From NCBI RefSeq assembly GCF_041146395.1, contig NC_091012.1, positions 11,894,193-11,958,192 on the forward strand: a stretch of 64,000 nucleotides of DNA, written 5' to 3'. The notes below the pieces were generated by a model. It did not search any database, was not told the DNA's origin, and worked only from the letters and a program-made list of their open reading frames with translations. Below are positions 34,048-46,790 of this stretch, piece after piece. Each line of letters begins with the position of its first letter. Position 1 is the first letter of the stretch. The DNA comes from Eulemur rufifrons (Eukaryota; Chordata; Mammalia; Primates; Lemuridae). The position numbers were made by a program, and so were the translations under genes.

Positions 34048-34849
34048 GTGTGCTGGCCAGATTCAATAGAATTTATGAGTTAAATACAAAGTCCCAATTC
34101 TGATTCAGTTTCATTCTTCCATTAGACAAACAGGGAAGCTAAATCCCAATAAAAGGTTATTGGCAAAAAACTCAGTAAAAACTGAGAAACCCAGAATCAG
34201 GGCACAAACCCTTTACAGTGCTTTGTGTTCAAACCCAGTTACATCAAGTCCATGATTTTCCCACCTTTCCTGTGTTCCCAGGCTCAGCAGTCTCACTGGG
34301 AGCAGAGCCTTTCTTGGTGGTGACATGGATGAGAACCATGGTGGGTGCAGACAAAGGGAGTGAGGAATCCCAGGGTCATTACATATGTATTAGTGATTGT
34401 GTAGCCTTTTTGACTTACGAAGTGCCGATTCCTAGCTCTAGATTATTTTCTACTATGTTGCCTGTCTTGCTGATTTGCAGGAGTTCTGTATGTATTTTGG
34501 ACAAGTCCCCTTGAAGACCTTGTATGTGTTTCAAAGATTTTTAAGGCCTTGAAGTTAAGGTCACCTGAGCACTTTCACCGCAGGGGAAAGAAACCATGGG
34601 GAGCAGAGAATTCACCCAAACAGTGAATGCTTCCAACTGTCACCTTCACTGCCCCTCCTCCTCCCAAGGCCCCTCAAAAAATGCGGTTGTGACACAGGGA
34701 CACCTGAAGTACACTCAGTCACGAGTCCTATTTGTCCTTCAGAATTAAGACAGTTCACAGCATTCAGAGAAGCTGGAGGGGTTCCATATTAAAAGCAGTA
34801 AAAATAAAAACCCTCACTAATTTGGTGTCTGGGAGAAATAGAGCTGTAA
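34044..34849. other. Intergenic DNA at the transition to the GC-richer region
   Basis: No gene is recognised. The GC content rises steadily across this stretch. Confidence 0.5.
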
Positions 34850-35155
34850 CCATGACCAGGGCCTCCTGCCCCCACATCCCACCTGCCCAAAACCTCTCTC
34901 TTCCTGGTAGTCCAGCCTAGACATGACTGGTGACTGGAATTTTTAAGTAAACTTTTGGTGAGAAAGTAAAAAAAAAAAAAAATGATTCAGTAACCCTTCC
35001 CGCCTCACCCTTTTCTCTGCCCCCCAAACACTTGCTCCCCCATCTCCCAGCCTCCACTTACCTTGATGAGTAGATCCTGGCTCAGCATGTTGTCTGTCTT
35101 TAGGAGGTTTTAAAAATTTCTGGAGCTTTTTCTGTGGAGATGGAAAAGAAAGGAG
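34850..35155 (-). repeat. Left arm of a diverged inverted duplication
   Basis: Read on the - strand this arm matches 36385-36690 on the + strand. Shared landmarks are 'aattccagtca..catgtctag', 'ggcaggtggg', 'gggggcaggaggccctggtcatgg' and a 67-70-base exon-like unit with its polypyrimidine tract. The arms are separated by about 1.2 kb. Similarity fades outside these limits. Confidence 0.75.
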
Positions 35156-36306
35156 CATAAATTTGGGAACAAAGGGGAGGTGTGTACATTCAAATTCTTT
35201 TTATTTAAAAACTTCAAAAATACCAAACTGCCTAGGTGAGCATTTTCACTGGATTCCTCTGAGTCTCAAGGGCTCCACAGCACTGGGGAAGGAGCTGTCA
35301 TGTTGGTCCCCTTGGCTCCAGCCCCATTTCAACTGAGCAGCTGTTTATACAGTTCAGATGTGAGTTGGGCAAGGAGTTCCATTTCCTGTGTAGTACACAT
35401 TTGAATGTCTCCAGTTGGCAACAGCCCATGCCTGATAGTTAACAAAAGTAAGTGCTGAGTTGAAAATCCTGGCCTAAGGTCCATGGGGGAACTTAGAGAT
35501 CTGCCCCATCAGGGCAACCCTGCCTCCAGTGTCCCTGGCTTTCTGTCGCCACCTAGGGTCATTGACGGGAATGGCCAGACTGGTGGGAGGTCCCTGGTCC
35601 ACCCTCGTGCTCCTGTGGAGAGAGTGCTATCCACCTGTAAACCTGTCCCCAAGTCTTCTTGAGATGATATATCAGGGTGCACTCCAGAACAGAGAGGATG
35701 GAGTGGGCTGAGGAAAAGTTCCACAAATGAGATGCTCTTGGGGAGAGAAGAAAATAAAGCATGGGGAGGGGGACTTGGAGCCCTGCCTGCTCCACCTTCA
35801 GTCCCCTCTGCTGACATCTCCCATCCTGGATCAGACAGAGGCCCAGGGAGCCACAGGAGGGCACACCTGGGACCCCATGAGCAACAGTCACAGGGAGGAG
35901 GATTTTACTTCCACCCAAGGAAGGAACCCAGGGAGGAAATGAGCATCCAGCACTGGGCCATGGGTGTCAAGGCCAGTATGCCCCTGACAGGAAGGGCCTA
36001 TGAACTGTACAATCCTGAGAGATGATCAAGGAGAAGGGGCAGTTCCCTCATCTCCAGAGAGGGAATTCCCTTGCCCCTTTAATGGCTTACCCTGGCCATC
36101 CTGACCCAATTCCCCACTACTCTGGCCCTGTCCTGGCCCATCATACTGTGGTCCCTAAGACAGATGGTGATGACACAGTTGACCATACTATAGAAGTGGG
36201 TGAGGGTGGCACAGATGGTGGGTGCCAGGTGCTCCTTTTCCTTCTTGTTCCACTAGCTCCAGATGGAGCCCAGGCATCCATAGGGCACCACCTTCCTGAA
36301 CAGCTC
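35062..36306 (-). pseudogene. RGL4: RalGDS-family (RGL4-like) gene remnant, three RasGEF-domain exons on the - strand
   Basis: Three exon-like segments occur in the order expected for a RalGDS/RGL RasGEF domain. Exon A (36306-36091, 216 bases) has acceptor CCCCAG and donor GTAAGC and reads ELFRKVVPYGCLGSIWS, stop, WNKKEKEHLAPTICATLTHF, then GQDRARVVGNWVRMAR. Exon B (about 35736-35635) reads HLWNFSSAHSILSVLECTLIYHLKKTWGQVYR-like text (quoted here as NFSSAHSILSVLE and HLKKTWGQVYR), with a weak donor. Exon C (35131-35062, 70 bases) has acceptor CTCCACAG and donor GTAAGTGG and ends in a degraded LLIK. RalGDS-family proteins activate Ral GTPases. Spaced exons with splice sites mean an unprocessed copy. 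Exon A has a TAG at codon 18, and exon C has lost the frame. No start or C-terminal exons are found on this strand. The nearest relative I can recall is RGL4. Confidence 0.78.
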
Positions 36307-36384
36307 CTGGGGAGGAGGAGAGAGTCACATGGGTACAGGACAGCCCAGCTCGGAGTTCAGAGTCACCCAGAGTCCCAGATGAAC

Positions 36385-36690
36385 TCGCCCTTCCTTCTTT
36401 CCCCTCTCCACATAAAATTCTCCAGAAAATATAAAAATCTTAGGAAAGTCAACACACTGAGCAAGAATCTGCTCATGAAAGTAACACGAAGGCCGGGATG
36501 TGGGGCAAGTGCTGTGGGTGGAGAAAAGGGTGAGGTAGGAAGAGGTACTGGGCCAGGTATGGCTTTTAAAAAACATTTCTCACTGACAGCTTACTTGAAA
36601 AATTCCAGTCATGTCTAGTCTGAACTAACGGAAGAGAGATGTGTGTGTCCATGGACAGGTGGGCTGGGGGCAGGAGGCCCTGGTCATGGG
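36385..36690 (+). repeat. Right arm of the diverged inverted duplication
   Basis: This is the partner of 34850-35155 in opposite orientation. The exon-like unit inside (36414-36480) has the acceptor changed from AG to AT and the donor as GTAACA. Confidence 0.75.
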
Positions 36691-38113
36691 GTGTGGTGGT
36701 AGCAGCTGTGGTGTTCAGCAGGGCATGAGCTGTGGTGTTAGCAGGGCTCTGGCTCCCACACTGCTCCATATGCTTATGGAGCTTCCTCCAGGCTCTTGGG
36801 TGGATATGGCAGGGCAGGCTTCCTTCCTTCCGCAAACTAGCGCAGCCATTCCTCAGGAACCAGGCCCCTGCTGCTCCTGTCTGCACCGCACCTTCATGGG
36901 GAGGGGCTCTCTGCCTACACCAGATGTGGGGATAGCAGAGAAGGTTCACAGGCAAGGGGGGCAGATGGGCTGCCCAGCTTTGTGTCCCTATAGGCATAGG
37001 TGGGACAGACATGTGTTTTCTGTGGTTCTCCACTATGCTCTTTGCAGACACTGCTCATCAGTGTCAGAATCACAGTCATAGGATTCTCAGTGCACTATCC
37101 AGTTAGCAGGGGCATGAGTTACAGGTGGCTTCTGAGAAGGACCCAGGGGACTCATGAATTCCCAGTGGATGCTTCCTGACCAGACCTCAGAATCTTCCAT
37201 GTAAATGAGGAAGAAAACTGTCCCACCCAGCACCTTAGGCAGACCCTGCTTTATCAGTCAGACATGGCACCTTGGGTGACTATTTCCTAAATGGATGGAG
37301 AAGCAGTTCTGTGTAAACTTTCCTCAGTAAGATCATGAAGCTGTTGGTGTGTCCTCAAGTGCAGCTTGTGGGTCAAAGATTACAGTGGGCCTGGGGCAGA
37401 TGGGAGCCAGTCAGCCAGGCCTCCCAAGGCACCCGGTACCCCTCCTACCATGGATGGTCCTGGTTGGGGACATGGACAAGATAGAGAGCCCACAGGTGGG
37501 ACCCTGGTCAGTGGTGGTGCTGGGTGTGGGTTGCAGGCAGCTGGGACAGGGCCCCCAGGTAGAGGGAGGAACCAGCCTTTCCTAGGGGGCCCTGGGCAAG
37601 TCACTGCCCTCCTTGGGTCTCTGTTTCCTCATCTGGAAAATATAGGGGTGATGAGCGTGTTGCGCATGCCTCACAGCGTCATTATGAGGTTCAAGGGAGG
37701 ACAGGAATGTGAGGGTGCTTGTGCCTGGCTATTCCTCAGAGGGATGGTGGTGAGAACAATGATGACAGCTACATGACACTGAGTCCTCAGGAGACCCTGT
37801 GAGGTAAGTGTGGTTCCCATGCCACTCTCCAGATGAGGAACTGTCTCAGGGCGGCCAGGCTGCATGCCCAAGGTGACACAGTGAGTGAGTGTTGCAGTTC
37901 AGAGTGCATCTAGAATGAGAGCTCATGGAGTGATCATAGCATTGCACCAGCTGACTCAGGCCAGGTATCCAGGGCCCAAAGCCGGGGGGGGGGCTGTGGT
38001 GTAACTCGGTGAGGGGAGGATGGTCTCACTGACCTTGTCCCTGACCGTAGCAGGTGGCCACCCTGGAGAGGAACCCCCAGGAACCCTAGATGAAGCAGCA
38101 AAGGCTGAAGAAG
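36414..38113 (+). pseudogene. RGL4: Second RGL4-like remnant on the + strand (two exon-like segments)
   Basis: Segment 36414-36480 is the + strand copy of exon C of the - strand remnant ('aagaatctgctcatgaaa', then 'gtaaca'). Segment about 38054-38113 has an acceptor ('accgtagcag') and a strong donor ('gtgagtgg'). It reads VATLERNPQEP, stop, MKQQRLKK, matching the VATxERNPQR..RQKK exon that follows exon C in RGL4. The order and spacing fit one decayed gene on the + strand. No upstream RasGEF exons are found in this orientation. Intronic and flanking sequence is GC-rich, with open frames up to 198 codons that I regard as chance. Confidence 0.62.
37575..37700 (+). mobile_element. MIR SINE relic
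   Basis: The MIR core is recognisable: 'gggcaagtcactgccctccttgggtctctgtttcctcatctggaaaat', followed by a 'cctcacagcgtcattatgagg' segment. The next 150 bases may be a second, more diverged MIR/L2 relic. Confidence 0.75.
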
Positions 38114-38624
38114 GTGAGTGGGCTTGTGGCTTCAGGGAGTCAGAGGACAGGGTTCTCTCTCCAAGCTGGAGGCCTCCACACCAAGAGAGCAGGGACTTTC
38201 CTGCCCTAGCTCTTCCCTCTTGCAGCCGCGGTGCCTGAAATGCCTCCATCAGAGAGATCAGAGCAAGGGCCTGGAAGAATATGGCAGTTTTGAGGCTGGG
38301 GGCACAGGTCTCAGGCTGGGGAGGGCCTGTCTGGGATTGAGGACAGATGTGGGGATGAGACAGCAGGTGTGGGGTTCCCAGGTGAAGTGGTGTAGAATTT
38401 CAGGTGCCTGGGTGGTGTGGAGGGAAGGTCTGGCATTCCAATGGGAGCAAGGGGGGTGGTCAGAGGTTCCGAGGGTGGGGTTGGGGAGCAGGAAGCTGTC
38501 TGTGGTCTGGAGCCAGGCATGCCATGTATTCCAGGGGCTGGGGACTGGTGCTCACCCAGAGACTTACCTGCTGGCAGGCTCCCCACACCCATACCCCAGA
38601 TGCTTGGCATCCTGCATAGTTCTG
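38114..38624. other. GC-rich non-coding stretch
   Basis: G-rich sequence lies beyond the RGL4-like exon. A further acceptor-like site ('cttccctcttgcag') at about 38212-38225 exists, but the text after it does not match the next RGL4 exon. Confidence 0.45.
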
Positions 38625-38955
38625 GATACTAGAAGTCCAAGATCAAGGTTCCAGCAGGATTGGTTTCCTTAGGGACAATGAGGGAAGGATCTGCTCCAGG
38701 CCTCTGTCCCTGGCTTGTAGATGGCATCCTCTCCCATGTCTTCTTGTGATCTTCCCCCTATGTGCTTGTGTCCAAATTTACTCTTATTCTAAGAATACCT
38801 CTCATATTGAATTATGGCACACCCTAATGATCTCATTTTAAATTTATTACCTCTGTCAAGACCCTATCTCCTAATATGGTAACATTCTGAGGTACTGGGA
38901 GTTAGGAATTCAATATATGAATTTTTGGGAGTGTGCAAGTTAGCTCATAACATCC
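38625..38955 (-). mobile_element. MLT1-type (MaLR) LTR relic
   Basis: Read in reverse, the motifs 'agaagtccaagatcaaggttccagcaggattgg', 'ccctggcttgtagatggc', 'tacctctgtcaagaccctatctcctaatat' and 'attcaatatatgaatttttggga' follow the order of a MaLR LTR. It is an old solo LTR with no coding capacity. Confidence 0.7.
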
Positions 38956-39169
38956 CCCTATCTCCCCAACCATTCCTTAGAAAATAGTGCCCCTAATAAC
39001 TGACACATTTATTAATTTAGTTTCTTAAAGTCTCTCTACTTAAACATCAACTCCAAAGGGCCAAATTCTTTATTTTGTTAACTGATGTATCTCCTGTGGC
39101 TAGCTCCCTGCCTGGAGACACAAAAATATTCATGAATTAGTGATGCATACTATCAAGCCATTGCAAATT

Positions 39170-39440
39170 ACTCTGTAAAAAAAAAAAAGCAATGACAGAG
39201 AAAGATTTTCAAGGTATAGTGTTAAGTGAAGAAAGCAACTTACAAAAAAACTCATAGGTAGCATAGTTTCATTTTTAAATTAGGTACAAATAATTTATTT
39301 TTATTAAAATAAAACAGAGAAAGATGCAACAAAATGCTAATAGTAAGTAGCTCTTGGAATGTGATTATGATTTATTTTTCTCCTGTTTATGTTTCTTTTC
39401 TAACTTCTCTACAGTGAATATATGTTACTTCTGTAAGAGG
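39170..39440 (+). mobile_element. Old L1 3' UTR relic
   Basis: Text such as 'gtgttaagtgaagaaagcaacttacaaa' and 'gtgattatgatttatttttctcctgtttatg' resembles the 3' UTR of an ancient L1M/L1ME subfamily. Short and diverged. Confidence 0.5.
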
Positions 39441-39504
39441 CAAAATGTAATAAAAATTATTAACACTTAGATTTTTTCTCATAGCTTTGACTGTTAAGAA
39501 AAAA

Positions 39505-39800
39505 ATATTATTTTTTTTTTTCTTTTGAGACAAGGTCTCACGCTGTTGCCTGAGTTAGAGAGCAGTGGCCTCATAATAACTCACTGCAAACTTGAACTCC
39601 TAGGCTCAAGCAATCCTCCTGCCTCAGCCTCCCAAGTAGCTGGGACTAAAGGCATGTGCCACCATATCTGGATATTCTTTTCCATACTTTGTAGAGTCAG
39701 GGTCTTTCTATGTTGCTCAGGCTAGTTTGAACTCCTGGCCTCAAGTGATCCTCCCACCTTGGCCTCATAAAGTGATAACATTACATTTATGATCTGCCAT
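39505..39800 (-). mobile_element. Old Alu (AluJ-like)
   Basis: A T-rich head at 39508-39521 is followed by both Alu monomers in reverse orientation ('gagacaaggtctcacgctgttgcc', 'cctcagcctcccaagtagctggga'). It is diverged and lacks the lemur linker extension, so it belongs to an old subfamily. Confidence 0.9.
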
Positions 39801-39839
39801 GCCATGCCATATGTTTCTTTTTCAGTGGGGAGTAATGGG

Positions 39840-40020
39840 AAGCACAGTGAGTAGTCAATCTCTTGAAGCCCGGTGGCTGGAAACATGGCCTATGGAATAT
39901 ATCTAGTCTGGGTTCAAGCTCTCACTTGACACTTTCTAGATTTTTGTTCCCAGGCATGTCTGTCACTCATACTGTCCTAGTATTTCATCTGTAAAATGGT
40001 GTAATATTGGTACTCACAGG
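39840..40020 (+). mobile_element. MIR SINE relic
   Basis: The text 'gtctgggttcaagctctcacttgacac', 'tatttcatctgtaaaatggtgtaatattggtactcac' follows the MIR pattern. Confidence 0.6.
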
Positions 40021-41785
40021 ACATGGGGCTGTCTCCAGTCTCTGGCCCATCCTGGAATTTGATTCTTTTGATCACATTGATTTGGAAATGTCAAGACGCC
40101 AAGGTTCAGAGATATATCCCAGGTTCTGTTGCCCCTTTATTCTCTTTCAAAGGCAGGCCAAGCAATATCCAAATACCCCTCACATTGACTGTACACAGGG
40201 CCTGGACTAAGGTGAGATAACGAGCCACTTGCCACAGGCACCAAATTTAAGGGTCACCAAAAACACTCAGTAATCATAATTTATATGTTGATGCAATATT
40301 TTTATAAATAAAAATGATGTGAAAAATCAAAATAAAAAGTATGAACAAGAATCAACAATTTTAATAAAGACTGGATAAATATTACTTATTTTTCCTTTGC
40401 CTCAGGTACCAGTATGGTCAGCAAAGCACGACTTCTAGCCCACTGCCTGAAGGCAGTTGACCATTAGTTATATAAATCCTTACTAAATGCTTTTTAATTA
40501 TAATTAATTGTCCAAATTATGTTAAGACTCAGAAGCAGCATTGCTCACTCTGTGATTGTTTGGCCTTCAGTCAAGGCCTTGTTAGGATGTCAGTAAGTAT
40601 GTATTCCTATGACCCTGTTTATTCCTTTCCCCTGTACAGACACCTAATCACAGTTGCTACCCACTCACAGCTCTCTTACCTCATTAAGGACCCTGAGAGA
40701 AAGGTTTCTCTGTATTCTCATATAGAAACATAAAATGCCAGCAAAGCATGATTCCTACCGAAAAGAGCACTAAGCAGAGTTGGCAGATGTTGCAGACTTT
40801 TCCCCAGACACTTCTGGGGAAAGACACACATACCTTGGCATGCTTTGCTTAAAAAAAAAATTAGCAATAGCAAAAAGTCCTTTTATTCAATCTACTTCCT
40901 TAGAGAAAGAACAATCCTGACATGGTGGGGTTAGGCAGGTCTTTCATCTCAGTGGAGGGCTTCCCGAGAGATATTCATATTACCATATCCTGGGGGTTCT
41001 GTGGGTTTTATAGTTTATGCATGTAAAGCAACTCAAAGTACACATCCACATGGCAGTTGCTAATTAAAAGTAACAATGAAAATCACATTTAAAATCCTAT
41101 TTTATGTAATGGTTTCATTTTACATAAGACTCTTCATTTGCTGAAATCATAGATTCTAAGTTCCTCTGTCAAAGTGATCCCTAGAAAAATGTGATGTTCT
41201 AGGTGTGTGAATTTTGGAAATTTTCCATATTACTTGTTAGGGTGTGAGCTAGTGAATTTGGGTTTTAAGAAAGATTTCTCCAAAGTTTAAGACAGAAAGA
41301 GGAAAAAAGTTTATTTTACTTTTTCCAGACAGGAAAAAGGGCCAACATGAAAGAGGAAGAGGGAGAGTGTGTTGGCATAGAAGACCAGTTACTCAGACTT
41401 TTTACTTAGGAGTTGTAAAGAGAGTGAAGATGATTTATTGCTGTAGACAAATTAACAGGGTACTATGAATTGCTGCATCTGCTGCTTCTCTTTACTTAGT
41501 GGCAGGCAGATTACAGAAGTGGCCACCTTTCCTTTGGAGACAGATTTATTGCTTGATTGTGATCTTGTCATTGATTCTGCCCTTGAGATATAGTTTAGGG
41601 CAGAAACTGAGGCCTGTGCCTAGCACATCTGCTATCCACTCAGGAACTCCTTGAGGCTATAAGAAAACACATTCTAAAAGGCAGTGAGCTGGTAAATGTA
41701 AAGAGAAAGATTTATATTTCCTTTCTACCTGCTTGGATCATTTCAGATGTTGTGAAGATGGAACCCCATGGTGTTCCTGTCAGAA
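40021..41785. other. Intergenic DNA, nothing recognised
   Basis: No gene, RNA or young repeat was recognised here. Confidence 0.5.
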
Positions 41786-41797
41786 AGGAGAGAGGAG

Positions 41798-41833
<36 letters not shown>

Positions 41834-41836
41834 AAG
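41786..41836. repeat. (AG)n-rich microsatellite
   Basis: It consists of GAGAGGAGA units, then a pure AG run and AAAG units. Confidence 0.9.
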
Positions 41837-43542
41837 CATGAGTGTGTACAAGTGCTCGTATGATTTTTTATAGCCCTTACTATGGGTTAAATATTTTTTT
41901 TCTGTTATTCCACTAACAAGGCCATCCTTTCATTACTCTTCGTAGTTTGATTAATGTGTGTGTCATTTTTTAAAAAAAGTAAGTTGAATATATTATATAT
42001 GACTATGTATATTAAAAATATAAGTGGACATCAGAAAATAGATTTAACTTGTGGAAAATTTGTTTCTGGAAGCATCTGCAGAAATTTGCATTCTTTCTAC
42101 TTTCTAAAAAACCCAGAGGCCAAGGGGGAAAAAGGTTCTTTTGATGTCAGATAGTGCATAAGACTTAGATTTGATTACAGTAGTGTTAGCTTAACCCATT
42201 ATAAGGTGATGATCTGGTTACACTTCATAACAGGAATGAAACTGGTTTTGAGGTTTTGAGTTTTTTTCCTTCGGTTGAAGGAATGCTGCTCACCACACCT
42301 TCCCTACCTCCCCATGTTTTTAGATTGATGGGTTCACTAGAGAAGTGAAACACATTGGGTATTATACTGCCATGTTCTGACTAGTCTGGGACCACTATGC
42401 TATGAAGGATGTCTGACCAGTTCTAGATATGCCAGCCTTCAGTGGCTAGGTGCCTGACATGCAAGTCATCGGGGACTTCCAGTCTCAGGCAATGTGATAA
42501 GGAGAAGAGAAGAAAAACCCAGCTGACAGCTAGAACTGACGCTCTAGACATAAGGCCGCAGGTGGGCAGTCTCAGCCAGGGCCAATCACCAGATCCACTC
42601 CAGCTGAGGCCCCAGTCATCCTGGCGAGGGGTGAACAGTCCCTACTGTGGCCTAATTTCCTGACCCAAACTCATCACCATTACAAAATGGTGGTTGTTTT
42701 AAGAAAACAAAAATGCTACAGAAGAACAGAAAGGAGAAGCAGAGGCATAAATGAAAGTAGAAAATACTGAAAAATAAGGAATCATTGAAAACTGTTGAAA
42801 AATTGTGATTGTTGGTACTCTCAATTCAACTTGTTTATTCATTTACTCAAGAAGAATGTATTAAGACTGCCACAACAAGCTAGAAACTATACTTAGTGTA
42901 GGGGATACAAAAAAATAAACGCAATAGCTCTGTCCTAAGGGAGTACCTACTTTTATGGGGGTGTGAGACAAGTAAAAAGTTACCATATAATGTGATAAAT
43001 GTTGCTCTTAGTAAGAGTTTGAAACAGGAACTGATTGCATTGAAGATATAGAACCTCACAGCCTTGCAGGAATCAGAGAAGCATTGCAGAGGAGGCTCTG
43101 CTTGTGATAAGGCTCAGAGAATAAGTAGAGGTTTATCAGATGGCCAAGCTGAGCAACTACTGAAGTTCCAATTCTTTGGACTTTTGAGCTAATGCTAAGG
43201 CAGCCAAGATGAGGGCAAGCCTGGTTTGGACACCATGGCTTCAGTTGCTCTTGTGGTCTCCAAGTTGTTCTTTACCTCTCCTGGGAAAAGCATTGGTTAT
43301 ATTGATTACAAAATCAGAATTTTTTATAGAAGTATTCTCTTTCATTTGTGTGGTGCTACTGGAGAGAAACAGCTTGTGTGGTGTGTGGCATTATGCAACC
43401 CAGGTTCATCACATGAGCACCCTACAGAGGCCAGATCTGCTCAGCTGAGGAGCTGAAGCCCCAGTCCCAATAAAATGTAATCTAAGTTGGTGGGTTTTTA
43501 TTTTTTTGGTGTTCTTTCTGTACACAATTGTCTCTTTATTGT
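41837..43542. other. Intergenic DNA with a probable L2 relic
   Basis: Around 42835-43010 the text ('tattcatttactcaagaagaatgtatt', 'ggggatacaaaaaaataaacgcaa') resembles the 3' part of an L2 LINE. At 43200-43480 two overlapping short open frames precede an AATAAA (about 43469). This could be the end of an old retrocopy, but I cannot identify a parent. Confidence 0.4.
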
Positions 43543-43827
43543 TAGAGACAAGGTCTCACTCTGTCACTCTGGCTGCAGTGCAGTGGCATAGTCATAGCTC
43601 ACTGCAGCCTCAAATTCCTGGGCTCAAGTGATCCTCCGTCTCTTCCTCCCAAGTAGCTGGGACTACAGACATGTGCCACCATGCCCAGCTAAATTTTTTT
43701 CTTTTTTGTAGAGTTGGGGTCTCATTATATTACCCAGGCTGGTGTCAAACTCCTGGCCTCAAGCAACCCTCCATCCTCAGCCCCCCAAAATGCCGGGATT
43801 ATAGGCATGAGCCACCACACCTGACCA
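43543..43827 (-). mobile_element. Old Alu (AluJ-like)
   Basis: Both monomers are present in reverse ('agagacaaggtctcactctgtcac', 'cccaagtagctgggactacag', 'gccgggattataggcatgagccacc'). Diverged, no target-site duplication identified. Confidence 0.92.
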
Positions 43828-45685
<1,858 letters not shown>

Positions 45686-46790
45686 TGTTTAATACAAATC
45701 ACATTACTCTTCTTTTCTTCCTCTTTGCTCTCCCAGACTTGCCACTGTAATAGGATAGGTGCTTATTTTCTTAATGCTCTCCAATATTCCATTCCAACAA
45801 CATGTTTTTAACTCAATTTTTATAAAAAGGCTTCCCAATATCTTCCTGCTTAGTCAGTTTAAAATTCTTCAATTTTCCAGGTCATATAATATCTATTTTT
45901 GTGTGTGTTTATTGTTAAATGCAGACACTATTTTGTAACTTAAAATAGGCATCATCTCAAGTCTACAAGAACTATCCAAAATAGTATGTAATGACATTCC
46001 AAGGACTTCAGACATTATTATTAATATTATCACAGAATGCAGTCACTAAATCCTAAGCATTTACTAACACTAGATATTAGTTACTGAGACTGAACTTTGT
46101 TGAATCTTTTCCCATTCCACTGTGGTCTTCCACATTTCAACATATCACTGATTTTTGTTTTTAAACTTTACTTAAATATTTCAAATAGAATAGAATAAGA
46201 ATAAATACTAATCATTCCTGCTTCCCTGACTTTTTCATTCTGTTGTATTTAAAAGGTAACACTCCTTCTGGCTCTTTTTGTGGTCTTGTATGTGTTTATA
46301 AGGTTTGTAAATATTCACTTTTTGCCATTACATATAATTTTCTTATTTTTTTTACTCTTCTCCTGATGTTGTTGCTACTTCTTTTAACTATTTGGGGTAA
46401 ACTTAGTCCCATCTTCCACTTTTATGATATATCTATTTATACTTGAGCTCCTTGATTTTTGTGGAAATTTCTTTTCCATTGACCCACCTTTGAGGAAAGA
46501 TATTATCTGTTTGAGTTCTTTTTTAGGTGTATTGAGGTCTTGTGAAGTGTAGACTTCTCTATTTATCAATCCCTTTTTCCCAGAGTAGTTTTCCAAGTAG
46601 AAATCTATTAAAATAGAGAAACATAAAGTCATTGAGAGAGCTCTTCCTAAACCCCTCCTCTACCAGGAATGACTTTACAGTCACATGGGCCTTTTCTCCC
46701 TCCTTACTCTTGTATTTGTCCAAAGATAATGTTTCCCTACTTTGGATTGCATCCACTTCTACCTTCTTGGGGACCTTGTGCCATTAATTC
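45686..46790. other. Intergenic DNA, nothing recognised
   Basis: AT-rich, with open frames of at most 82 residues lacking known motifs. Confidence 0.5.

Noticed and set aside
36566..37081. Long overlapping frames on both strands (161 and 146 codons)
   Set aside because: They lie in GC-rich DNA where stops are rare, have no motif I recognise, and partly overlap the inverted-duplication arm.
43209..43480. Possible retrocopy with AATAAA just before an Alu
   Set aside because: No parent recognised, no poly(A) tail, and two frames compete; mentioned only within the intergenic entry.
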